DNA from: an uncultured Lachnospiraceae bacterium | GTDB lineage: Bacteria; Bacillota; Clostridia; Lachnospirales; Lachnospiraceae | DNA: 64,000 bases | Assembly: GCA_910578115.1 (NCBI GenBank) | Contig: CAJTPO010000018.1 | Location: forward strand, 29,878-93,877 | Direction: 5' to 3' | Part shown: piece by piece, positions 25,992 through 35,462 of the stretch | How the letters are laid out: each line of letters begins with the position of its first letter | Numbering within the stretch: position 1 is the stretch's first letter | The notes under the pieces: model-generated | Told to the model about the DNA's origin: nothing | Seen by the model: the letters and a program-made list of their open reading frames with translations, nothing else | Database searches by the model: none | Made by a program: the position numbers and the translations under genes

Positions 25992-28900
25992 ATGAAAGTA
26001 ATGCATTCAGAGTGGACGGACCGTCTTCATCACTGGATACGGACGTTAAAGGATGATTTTTATGAGCCTTTGGGGGAAATCGCCTGGGAGGCGTTTCGGA
26101 CGAAGGAGCACAGGACGCCGGAGGAGGTGGCGCAGTGCGCGTTTACGAGGGTGGAGCCGGGATTTACCTGGGGTGAGACCTGGGAGTACTGTTGGTTTCG
26201 GGGAACGGTTACGTTGCCGGCGGAGGCGGCGGGAAAGCGTATCGTGATGCGTCTTGCGCCGGGCGGTGAGTCTACCCTGTTTGTCAACGGCAGGAGTTTT
26301 GGCACATACCGGGCCGACTGGGTGAGTGAGGCGCACCACTATATGGAGGACAATGTCCTGACGCGCAGCGGACAGGCAGGGGAGCAGTACGGTATCTTAA
26401 TGGAAACCTATGCGGGTCATTATTTCCCGGAGATACACAGCTGTGCTACAGGGCCGGTGCTGCCGGGGGCTTATCAGGATCCGCTGCAGGAAGGGAAGAG
26501 AAGGACGCTGGGCGTGTGCACTTACGGCATCTGGAACGAGGACGCCTATCAGCTCTATATGGATGTGGATACCCTGTATAAACTGTTGGAGACGCTGGAC
26601 GAGACTTCCCTGCGGGCATCTAAGATCGCGGAGGCGCTGGAGCAGTTCACGCTGACTGTGGATTTCGAGCAGGACAGGGAAGACAGGACGGCCACTTACC
26701 GGGAGGCCATACGGAAGCTGCGGCCCGTCATGGAAGCGGTGAACGGCACGACGCAGCCGGTGTTCTATGCGACGGGCAATGCGCATCTGGATCTGGCCTG
26801 GCTGTGGCCGATGGCGGAGACCCATCGGAAGACCGCGCGTACCTTTGCCGCTCAGCTCCGCCTGCTGGAGGAATATCCGGAGTATAAATATCTGCAAAGC
26901 CAGCCGGCAGCCTATGAAATGTGCCGGGAGCATTATCCGTAACTGTTCGAGCGGATCAAAGAGGCGATCAGGCAGGGACAGTGGATCGCGGAAGGCGCCA
27001 TGTGGGTGGAGCCGGACACCAACATGGCGGGCGGCGAAGCGCTGATCAGACAGTTGCTTCATGGCAAACGCTATTACCGGGAAGTGCTGGGCGTGGACAG
27101 CGTTATCCTCTGGCTGCCCGACACCTTCGGCTATACGGCAGCTCTGCCGCAGATCCTGAAAGGATGCGGCGTCAAATATCTGGTAACGCAGAAGATCTTC
27201 TGGTCTTACAATGAGGGAGACGAGTTCCCCTGTCACTACTTTACCTGGCAGGGAATGGACGGCTCGGAGATAGTTTCCTTTCTGCCCACCAGCTACACCT
27301 ACAAGACGGATCCGAAGGAGATCAATACGGTCTGGAAGAACAGACGGCAGCTTCGGGATCTGGACGCTTTTCTGCTGCCTTACGGGTACGGAGACGGCGG
27401 CGGCGGACCGTCCAGAGATTACGTGGAATATGCGCGCAGGCAGGAAGATCTGGAAGGCGGCGCGCGGGTGAAGATGGCGGGACCGCTGGAATTTTTTACA
27501 GATATGGAAAAGGCGGGCGGGCCGAAACACACTTACGCCGGTGAACTGTACTTCTCCGCCCACAGAGGCACGTATACGTCGCAGGCGATGATCAAACAGA
27601 AGAACAGGAAGGGAGAGCTGGCGCTGCGGGAGATGGAAATGTGGTCCTGTCTGGCGGAAGCGGAAGGCTGGCAGTACCCGCTGGAGAAGGCGGACGGGCT
27701 TTGGAAGACGCTGCTGCTGCACCAGTTCCACGATATTCTTCCGGGGTCTTCCATCGCCCGGGTGTATGTGGAAGCAAGAGAGGCCATGGAGAAGCTTTTG
27801 CAGGAGGCAGGCGGGATACGGGAAGACGCGCTGCGTGCGATTTTGAATCAGAGCAGGGAAGAAGAGGCGGTTACGGTCTTCAATTCCCTGAGTTTTGCCA
27901 GAAAAGCGCTGGTGACGCTGCCGGATGCCTTTGCCCGGGGAGCCTGTCTGGCGGATGGAACCGTTCTGCCGGTGGAGCATACCTTCGAGGGGCTTAAGAC
28001 GCTGGTGGAACTGCCTTCCTGCGGCGGAGTTTCCCTGCGGCCTGCATCGGCGGATCAGGCGGGACGAAAGCCGGCTGACGGGGCGGCGGAAGAAGCGGTG
28101 ATACTGCGCACACAGGATGGCTTTATTCTGGAAAACGGACAGGTGAGAGCGGTGGTAAATAACCACGGGGAAGTGACGTCCTTCGTCCTGAAAGAAAGCG
28201 GCAGGGAGTTTGCGGCAAAGCCCATGAACTGCTTCCATATGTACAAAGACGTGCCAAGGTTTTTCGATGCCTGGGATATTGATTCCAATTACCGGCAGCA
28301 GGAGATTGCGGGAGCTTTCGACATCGAAGTGGAAGAGCTGGGACAGGGTGTGGAAGCGGTGCTTCTGGTGACGGGCAGGATCGGGGAATCCTCTTATCGG
28401 CAGTACATCCGTCTGGCGAAGGAATCCCGCAGGCTGGTGTTCGAGACGGAGGCGGACTGGCAGGAACTGCACCGCCTGCTCAAAGTATCTTTTCCGGTGG
28501 ATGTCCATGCGGAAAACGGCATCAACGAAATGCAGTTTGGCTACGTGGAACGTCCCACGCACAGATCCAGACCTTACGACAAGGATCGGTTCGAGGTATG
28601 CAACCACCGCTACAGTGCGCTGTGTGACGGCGCTCACGGCGCGGCGGTGCTCAATGACTGTAAATACGGAATTTCCATGAACGGAAACAGCCTGGAACTC
28701 ACGCTGCTGCGGGCAGCGGCCGGCCCGGAAATGCGGGCGGACAACGGCAGGCATCATTTTACCTACGCTTTTACCGCGTGGGAAGGGACTTTTGCCGGCT
28801 GCGACGTGGTAAGACAGGGGTACGAAGTGAATGTGGCTCCGCTGACGGTGTGCGGCGGCGGCAGAGATTTCAGCCTGCTGTCTGTCGGGCAGGACGATAT

Positions 28901-29141
28901 TTTCACGGATACCCTGAAACCTGCCGAGGACGGCAGCGGAGACTGGATCCTGCGCCTGTACGAGGCGAAGAAGGCGGCGCGGCGCACCTGCGTTCAGCTG
29001 GCGCGGAAGGATGTGCGTGCTTTTGCCTGTGATATGCTGGAGAATACCCTGCAGGAAATTCCGGTGGAAGACGGGAAGATCATGCTGGATTTCCGGGCAT
29101 TTGAGGTGAAGACGGTCCGGCTGGTTTCGGGGAGAGCATGA
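25992..29141 (+). pseudogene. GH38 alpha-mannosidase interrupted by one stop codon
   Basis: A full-length GH38 alpha-mannosidase frame (1,049 codons) broken by a single TAA at 26940-26942, where HYP-stop-LFERIKE replaces the expected P-E-L (a G-to-T change). Both halves are otherwise normal. An N-terminal domain comes first. The zinc site begins at NAHLDLAWLWP (about 260), the nucleophile Asp is in LWLPDTFGYTAALPQ, and a further zinc His is in LLHQFHDILPGSSI. C-terminal beta domains follow. AAGGAGAAGC precedes ATG 25992. Either a young pseudogene or a base-call error; a downstream internal start cannot rescue it because the first zinc ligands lie upstream. Confidence 0.85.
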
Positions 29142-29242
29142 TGGAAGTATTTCTTTGAGAACGGCATGGATGCATGGATGACGGCATGGTTGCGCTTTAC
29201 AAGTGATCTCAATGAAGATGGGCCATGTGTGGAGGAAGCAAA

Positions 29243-30178
29243 ATGGAAAACCAGATTATCGTCTGTGAAGCAGTTACGGAAAGTGATGCTGCAGCTTTTT
29301 GGGAGCAGCTTCACACCTATTACAAGCGGGATATCTTCCCTGACCCGAATGATAAGGACAGGGAATACTTTCTCAGCGATACGGAATATCGGGCGCATAT
29401 GCAGAAGATTCACGACAGACCGCAGGACAGGTGTTACTATCTGTTCTTTCGCCGGGATGGACAGAAGATAGGCTTTGCTTTACCGGTGATTTACACTTCT
29501 GAAGACGGCAAATGCTTTGTCATGGAATATTGCGTTTATCCGGAATACCGCGGAAACGGTACAGGCAAAAAGTGCGCGAAGGCTCTGCTCAGCTGGGCAA
29601 AGGAACACGGTGCGCTCTATGTAGAGTTGAACTATGGCGGGGATGTACGGCGGGAGCGTTTTTGGAAGAGCCAGGGATTCGTCAAAAACGGTTTTGACGA
29701 GTGGGGTGAGCCGTTGATGATCCTGCCGCCCGAAGATGAAATATCTTTCACTGTAGAAGTTCTCAATGATCCAACCGACTGGCAGCTTTTGAAATTGGAA
29801 AACGGTTTCAAAAAAGAAATCGGAGAAGAAGCACTGACAGAGGAACAGCAGAAACAGCTTCAGCAGGCTGTCAAAGAAGGCAGGATTACTTTCTTTGTTG
29901 CCAGACGTGGCTACCGTGCTGTCGGCATGTGCAGTGTGGCCAGATACTATTCAACCTTTTCCTGCTCGGATACGGGAGTATATGAAGATTTCTACATTGA
30001 ACCTGTTTTCCGCGGCAGGGGCATTGCCCGGAAGCTGGCGAAGGCGGCACAAACATGGTGCGGGGAAAACGGCATATCGAGTTTAGCGGTATGCTGTGCC
30101 CCGTGTGATGAAAAAATGTACCAGGCACTTGGGTTTGATATTGGACTGGGAACAACGTTCGCACGTGTTATGGTTTGA
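29243..30178 (+). CDS. Protein with two GNAT acetyltransferase domains
   Basis: A 311-aa protein with two tandem GNAT folds. The first (about 1-150) has the acetyl-CoA loop YPEYRGNGTGKKCAKALL and ends in KSQGFVKNG; the second (about 175-311) has EPVFRGRGIARKLAKAAQ and ends in YQALGFDIG. ATG 29243 is chosen because GGAGG lies 8 bases before it. The acceptor substrate is unknown. No operon partner is evident; it lies about 100 bp after the mannosidase. Confidence 0.88.
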   Translation: MENQIIVCEAVTESDAAAFWEQLHTYYKRDIFPDPNDKDREYFLSDTEYRAHMQKIHDRPQDRCYYLFFRRDGQKIGFALPVIYTSEDGKCFVMEYCVYPEYRGNGTGKKCAKALLSWAKEHGALYVELNYGGDVRRERFWKSQGFVKNGFDEWGEPLMILPPEDEISFTVEVLNDPTDWQLLKLENGFKKEIGEEALTEEQQKQLQQAVKEGRITFFVARRGYRAVGMCSVARYYSTFSCSDTGVYEDFYIEPVFRGRGIARKLAKAAQTWCGENGISSLAVCCAPCDEKMYQALGFDIGLGTTFARVMV

Positions 30179-30266
30179 GCTTCCCGCACAAAGAGCAGAC
30201 AGGATACAGGAATATTTCCAGACAGCCGCCAACTACTACCAATAGTTGGCGGCTTGTATCTGCAAA

Positions 30267-31520
30267 TTACAGTTCCAGGCTATTGGGGTTCAAGAGGAAA
30301 TCCATAATCCCCATAACCACAATTCCCTCCTCATTTCGCCATAATTTGATCCTGTCCCTGACCACGATAATTTTCTTAAAAGAATCGCCAATATGCACCA
30401 ATGACTTCTGCTCCTGCTGCATTTTGCTGCTGTCCGGAATCGCAAAGGCAGATTGAATATAATATCTCTGATTGCCACGGTTGCAGACAAAATCCACCTC
30501 CAACCTCCTGCGCACCACTTTTCCATTCTCATTGCGCTCGGAATGCTCCACAACGCCGACATCCACATTAAAACCTCTAATCAGCAGTTCGTTGTAAATA
30601 ATGTTCTCCATAATATGGTTTTCTTCCTGCTGTCTGAAGTTAAGCTGAGCATTGCGCAGTCCCACATCCGTGAAGTAATATTTGAAGGGGGAAGCGATAT
30701 ATTTTTTTCCCTTAATGTCATATCGTTCGGCTTTGCTGATAAAAAAAGCATCTAACAGATATCCGATATAAACTCCTATGGTTTTGTCGCTGACATTGAT
30801 CCCGTTGCTGCCAAAAGTATTCGCCAGTTTCGTCGGATTGGTCAATGATCCCATTGCCGATGCAAGGATATTTACCAGTGTTGCCATACAGTTGTCTCCA
30901 CGCAGCCCATGGCGCTCTTCAATATCCTTCAAATATAATTCCCTGCACAAATCAATCAGATACTTTGACTTTAATTCATCTGTTTTTCTGCTCAGGATCA
31001 ACGGCAACCCTCCATAGGTACAATAATCCATCCATGCATCATATTTGTCTCCTGAATATGCCGAAACATATTCCGAAAAACACAACGGATAAACCCGAAT
31101 TTCATCTCCGCGGCCCCGAAATTCTGTCAGTACATCAGTGGAAAGGAATTTTGAATTGCTTCCTGTTACATAGATGTCCAGATTCTCCCTCCTGTTCAAA
31201 CCATTCAGTACTGATTCAAATCCCTTGCACATCTGGACTTCATCCAAAAAAACATACCACATATCATCGTCTGTGACACGCTCTTTGATATAACTGCTCA
31301 GCCGTTTGCTGTCATGCAATTCACCGTAATCATCATCATCTAACGGTATCCTGATGATTCTGGATTCCTCTACGCCGGAGTCCAGAAGATACTGATAATA
31401 TAGTTTGAACAGCAGATAAGACTTTCCGCACCGTCTAATACCGGTAATTACTTTGATTAAGCCATTTTCCCTGCGTTCCACCAGCCGATTCAAATATAAA
31501 TCTCTCTTAATCGTCTCCAT
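30267..31520 (-). CDS. AAA_14/DUF4143 ATP-binding protein
   Basis: A 417-aa AAA-type ATPase of the group common in Bacillota accessory regions. The N-terminal ATPase domain has Walker A GIRRCGKSYLL (about residue 25) and Walker B VFLDEVQM; the C-terminal DUF4143 domain (about 200-400) ends in a PD-(D/E)XK-like region (RRRLEVDFVCNRGNQRYYIQ). AAGGAG lies 6 bases before ATG 31520, and a consensus promoter lies upstream. Function is unknown; the nuclease-like fold suggests DNA handling. Confidence 0.9.
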   Translation of the reverse strand: METIKRDLYLNRLVERRENGLIKVITGIRRCGKSYLLFKLYYQYLLDSGVEESRIIRIPLDDDDYGELHDSKRLSSYIKERVTDDDMWYVFLDEVQMCKGFESVLNGLNRRENLDIYVTGSNSKFLSTDVLTEFRGRGDEIRVYPLCFSEYVSAYSGDKYDAWMDYCTYGGLPLILSRKTDELKSKYLIDLCRELYLKDIEERHGLRGDNCMATLVNILASAMGSLTNPTKLANTFGSNGINVSDKTIGVYIGYLLDAFFISKAERYDIKGKKYIASPFKYYFTDVGLRNAQLNFRQQEENHIMENIIYNELLIRGFNVDVGVVEHSERNENGKVVRRRLEVDFVCNRGNQRYYIQSAFAIPDSSKMQQEQKSLVHIGDSFKKIIVVRDRIKLWRNEEGIVVMGIMDFLLNPNSLEL

Positions 31521-31573
31521 TCTTTTCTCCTTACTTCGGGAAACTGTAAAATGATGCATTTTTCCGTAATTAT

Positions 31574-31602
31574 ATTATAATAATTCTAAATAGTCAGGTC
31601 AA
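31574..31602 (-). promoter_or_regulatory. Promoter of the DUF4143 ATPase gene
   Basis: On the minus strand TTGACC (31602-31597), a 17-bp spacer and a perfect TATAAT (31579-31574) lie about 54 bp upstream of the ATG at 31520. Confidence 0.7.
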
Positions 31603-32169
31603 TCCATTATAACTATTATACGCTGAACTTTTTAGACAATATGCATTTTCTCAAAGTAAGGTCACATTGGAAAATTTTCATTCATTTTCGGATTTTCAAC
31701 TGTTTATATAAATCTTCCGAATCTGCCGTTTTCCACTATTATTTTCAATTTTTTCGGACGGTATGCTTTTCCATAATTGATACAGGCATAAATTGTCTTC
31801 GGATTCGCTGCTGTCATCCGACAAAACGTATGTTTGATGATTATGGACGTATTGCCAACAACAAGAAGCCTGGTTTCTTTGCCACTTACAAGGCAGCAAA
31901 GATGTTTCAGAGAAGTGCTGTGCTGCGGGGCAGGAGTACAAAGAGAGATATTTTATCTGTTCGGACTCGGACTTATTGTTTATAATAAAGGAAAATAGAC
32001 TGCCTCTGGTTGGGAGACGATGGACGATCTGTTCTTTAAAATGGAGTTTCTGTCGAAGAGCGATCAGATTACGGAGCTTTCCCATCTGCTGGCGGGCGAG
32101 AAGATTGATACGAACTGGTAACAGAAAAAAATAAAACTGTTTGCAATTACGAAGGGAGTATGGCAGAAT
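31603..32169. other. Gap with short unrecognised coding-like stretches
   Basis: No confident gene. On the plus strand a stretch near 31829 reads DDYGRIANNKKPGFFATYKA, and 32020-32121 is a 33-codon frame beginning MDDLFFKMEFLSKSDQ with GGGAG nearby. Both could be relics of a lost gene. The last 50 bases lead into the GH43 start without a clear promoter. Confidence 0.3.
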
Positions 32170-33795
32170 ATGAGCGTAACCTTACAAAATCCACTGTTAC
32201 CGGGATTTTATCCCGATCCCTCCATCTGCAGGGTGGGGGATGATTTCTATATGGCGACTTCCTCCTTTTCTTATTATCCGGGAGTCCCCATTTTCCACAG
32301 CCGGGATCTGGCGCACTGGGAGCAGATCGGGCATGTGCTGGACCGGCCGGAGCAGCTGCCCTTGGATCCGTATGTGATCTCCGGGGGCATTTTTGCACCG
32401 ACGATCCGTTATCATGAAGGCCTTTTTTATATGATCACAACCAACGTAAATCACGGCGGCAACTTTATCGTGACGGCAAGGAAGCCGGAAGGGCCGTGGT
32501 CTGACCCGCACTGGATCGCGGGGGCGGAGGGCATTGACCCGTCCCTGTTCTGGGATGACGACGGCAGGGCTTACTATACGGGAACCTGCGGCGGCGGGCC
32601 GGGAGAGCGGCAGATGATATGGCTGTCGGAGATTGATCTGGTGAAGTTTGAGCTGGTGGGCGAGAAGACGAAGATCTGGGGCGGCGCCATGGAGAATGCC
32701 GCGTGGCCGGAGGCGCCTCATCTGTACAAGGTAAACGGGTACTATTATCTGATGATCGCGGAAGGCGGAACGGAGCATTTCCATTCGGAGACCATTGCCA
32801 GAGCGAAGCAGATCACGGGCCCTTACGAGAGCTATCGGGGCAATCCGATCCTGACGCAGCGCCATCTGGGGATGAAGGCGGCTATCGCGAATACGGGACA
32901 TGCGGATCTGGTGGAGCTGCAGGACGGTTCCTGGTATATTGTCTTTCTGGCGTCCAGACCTTACGGCGGTTATCATAAGAATCTGGGCAGAGAGACTTTT
33001 ATCGCGCCGGTGGCGTGGGAGGAAGGCTGGCCCATCGTCAGCCCGGGCACAGGCCGGATCGAGTTTACCTATGAGGGGCCGGATCTGCCGGCGTTCGCTG
33101 TCGAGTCTGTGCCGGAGAAGGACGACTTTGACGGGGAGCGGCTGGGATACCAGTGGAATTTCCTCGGTACGCCGGACGTGCATACATACAGGCTGGAAGA
33201 CGGCTGTCTGAAACTGAGACTATACGATAAGTCCATGGGGCAGGGCATGGTGGCGAAAGGGGCGAACGCCCGTGCTGTACGGCATGAGCCGCAGAGCACG
33301 GGATTCCTGGGCAGAAGGCAGCAGCATATGTCTTTCGAGGCCAGAGCGAAGCTGTGCTTTACCCCGCAGGAGAGACAGACCGCGGGCATGGTGGTACTGC
33401 AGAATGATTACCAGCAGCTGCGAGTGGAAGTGGGGCTGAACGGGGAAGGCAGGCAGGTGGCAAGGGCAGTCAGCGGCTACACGTCGAAAGATGCTTCCCT
33501 TCTGCACAAGGATATGGTGGGAGAATATCGGGAAGAGCTTCTGGGAGAAATGATCTGGGAACAGACGAAGACCGAGCTGGTCATCCGGGCTGACGGGCAG
33601 GATTTTACGCTGGCAGTGGCCGGGGAAGACGGACAGGAGCAGATTCTTGCCGGGCAGGTCGACGGCAGCTTTCTCGGCAGTGAGACGGCGGGCGGCTTCG
33701 TGGGAGCTTATGTGGGCATGTTCGCCAGCGGCAACGGGACGGCGTATGAGGAGTACGCGTCGTTTGAATGGTTCAGTTACTGCGGTAGAGATTAA
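32170..33795 (+). CDS. GH43 glycosidase (beta-xylosidase/arabinofuranosidase-like)
   Basis: A 541-aa intracellular GH43 enzyme. The five-bladed propeller (1-300) begins with LPGFYPDPSICRVGDDFYM (catalytic base Asp) and includes GGIFAPTIRYHEG, PSLFWDDDGRAYYTG and EAPHLYKVNGYYYLMIAEGG (acid Glu). Residues about 315-540 form the C-terminal beta-sandwich usual in xylosidases of this size. No signal peptide, so it acts on imported xylo- or arabino-oligosaccharides. GAAGGGAGT precedes the ATG. It is the first of three closely spaced hydrolase genes (24 and 39 bp gaps). Confidence 0.92.
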   Translation: MSVTLQNPLLPGFYPDPSICRVGDDFYMATSSFSYYPGVPIFHSRDLAHWEQIGHVLDRPEQLPLDPYVISGGIFAPTIRYHEGLFYMITTNVNHGGNFIVTARKPEGPWSDPHWIAGAEGIDPSLFWDDDGRAYYTGTCGGGPGERQMIWLSEIDLVKFELVGEKTKIWGGAMENAAWPEAPHLYKVNGYYYLMIAEGGTEHFHSETIARAKQITGPYESYRGNPILTQRHLGMKAAIANTGHADLVELQDGSWYIVFLASRPYGGYHKNLGRETFIAPVAWEEGWPIVSPGTGRIEFTYEGPDLPAFAVESVPEKDDFDGERLGYQWNFLGTPDVHTYRLEDGCLKLRLYDKSMGQGMVAKGANARAVRHEPQSTGFLGRRQQHMSFEARAKLCFTPQERQTAGMVVLQNDYQQLRVEVGLNGEGRQVARAVSGYTSKDASLLHKDMVGEYREELLGEMIWEQTKTELVIRADGQDFTLAVAGEDGQEQILAGQVDGSFLGSETAGGFVGAYVGMFASGNGTAYEEYASFEWFSYCGRD

Positions 33796-33818
33796 AAGTG
33801 GAAGGCAAGGATTACAGG

Positions 33819-35423
33819 ATGAAAGTATTATCACAGGTGGAGAATCGTAACGGTCAAAAGGTATTGACGGTGGACGGAAAGCCTTTTATCATGCTGGCAG
33901 GGGAAGTGCATAATTCCAATTCTTCCTCGGTTGCATATATGGAAGGTGTGTATGACCAGGCGGATGCGCTGGGTATGAATTGCCTGCTGCTTCCGATGAC
34001 ATGGGAACTGGTGGAGCCGGAGGAAGGGGTTTTTGATTTCTCTCTGATGGATGGGCTGATCATGCAGGCCAGGGCGCGGGGAAAGAAACTTGCTTTTCTC
34101 TGGTTCGGCGCCTGGAAAAATGCGCAGTGTTATTACGCGCCGGCTTGGGTGAAGACGGATACGGAGCGCTTCCGGCGGGCACAGATGGAGAAGGGTAGGA
34201 ATCTTGTGAATCTGAAAAAATTTTACCAGATGCCGTATACGACCCTGTCTTATCTGTGCGACGCCACGAGAGATGCCGACGCAAGGGCCTTTGCCCGTTT
34301 GATGCGGCACCTGCAGGAGGTGGACGGGGAGGCCTGTACCGTGGTGGCGGTGCAGGTGGAGAACGAGACGGGCGTGATGGGCAATGCCAGAGAGATGTCT
34401 GATGAGGCGGATGCGCTCTTTGCGGCGGAAGTTCCGCAGGCGTTTGTGGATTACATGAAAGAAAATGTACAGGACATGGCGCCGGATGTGGCGGAGGCCG
34501 TGCGGCAGGGCGCAGACAGCGGCAGCTGGGAGGCAGTATTCGGAGAATGCGCAGGAGAGATTTTCAGCGCTTATCATATCGCTTCCTACGTAAATGCGGT
34601 GGCGGCCGCCGGTAAAGCGGAATATCCGCTGCCGATGACCGTAAACTGCTGGCTGGATAAAGGCGAGGAGCCGGGTATGTATCCCAGCGGCGGCCCAGTG
34701 TCGCGGATGATGGAAGTGTGGGAGTACTGTGCACCGCAGATCGACGTGTTTGCGCCGGATATTTATGTGCCGGATTTCCCGGGTATTTGTGACGCATATG
34801 TCAAAAGGGGCAATCCGCTGTTCATTCCGGAATGCGCCACACACAGTTATGCGGGCGTGCGGCAGGTATATGCGGTGGGCCATTACCATGCCATGTGCTA
34901 TGCACCCTTCGGATTTGAGGATATCGGAAAGCCTTTTAATTCACAGCAGGGAGCGTTGTTCGGCATGGATGTGAGCGATCCGGCACTGAAGACGCCGCAG
35001 AGCGTGGAGGAATATTACTGGTTTACCCATAACCTGCAGGAGATGATGCCGCTTCTGGGCGGCAGATACGGAACCGGGGATCTGCAGGCGGTGTCCGGCG
35101 AGAGAAAAGAAGAGGATGAGATGCTCTTTGGCTCCTTCGGCTTCCGGGTTAATCTGGAGGATCCGGTGATTGTGGACGGGCGGGGTGTGTGCCTGATCTT
35201 AAAGGAGACGGAAGACACTTTCTATGTTATGATCCATGCGGCCGGACTTCTTCCCTTTTCCACGGATGAGAAGAAACCGTATGTGGATTTGCTGCTGCTG
35301 GAAGAGGGGCAGTTCGAGGACGGCGTATGGAAAGCCGGACGTAGATTCAACGGGGACGAGGCCACCAGCCTGCGTTATGAGGAACCGGCGCTTTTGAAGG
35401 TGAAGTTGTTTGCCTACGCGTAA
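33819..35423 (+). CDS. GH35-like beta-galactosidase (DUF5597 type)
   Basis: A 534-aa protein of the GH-A clan. It opens with strands ending GKPFIMLAGEVHNSN, typical of GH35/GH42-like enzymes; acid/base Glu in VAVQVENETGVMG (about residue 180) and probable nucleophile Glu in PLFIPECATHS (about residue 340). The C-terminal region (about 400-534) matches the DUF5597 type beta domain. ATG 33819 is used; the in-frame GTG at 33798 has no ribosome site. Context with GH43 genes suggests removal of galactosyl or arabinosyl side groups. Confidence 0.85.
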   Translation: MKVLSQVENRNGQKVLTVDGKPFIMLAGEVHNSNSSSVAYMEGVYDQADALGMNCLLLPMTWELVEPEEGVFDFSLMDGLIMQARARGKKLAFLWFGAWKNAQCYYAPAWVKTDTERFRRAQMEKGRNLVNLKKFYQMPYTTLSYLCDATRDADARAFARLMRHLQEVDGEACTVVAVQVENETGVMGNAREMSDEADALFAAEVPQAFVDYMKENVQDMAPDVAEAVRQGADSGSWEAVFGECAGEIFSAYHIASYVNAVAAAGKAEYPLPMTVNCWLDKGEEPGMYPSGGPVSRMMEVWEYCAPQIDVFAPDIYVPDFPGICDAYVKRGNPLFIPECATHSYAGVRQVYAVGHYHAMCYAPFGFEDIGKPFNSQQGALFGMDVSDPALKTPQSVEEYYWFTHNLQEMMPLLGGRYGTGDLQAVSGERKEEDEMLFGSFGFRVNLEDPVIVDGRGVCLILKETEDTFYVMIHAAGLLPFSTDEKKPYVDLLLLEEGQFEDGVWKAGRRFNGDEATSLRYEEPALLKVKLFAYA

Positions 35424-35462
35424 AGTGTAGAAAAAAAGAGAGAAAAAGAGGATGAATTTGCT

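Noticed and set aside
26397..28757. 786-codon minus-strand frame opposite the alpha-mannosidase
   Set aside because: High-GC shadow frame; composition rich in His/Arg/Gln and no recognisable domain.
31641..31985. 114-codon plus-strand frame in the gap before GH43
   Set aside because: Only a short middle part looks protein-like; no ribosome site or family.
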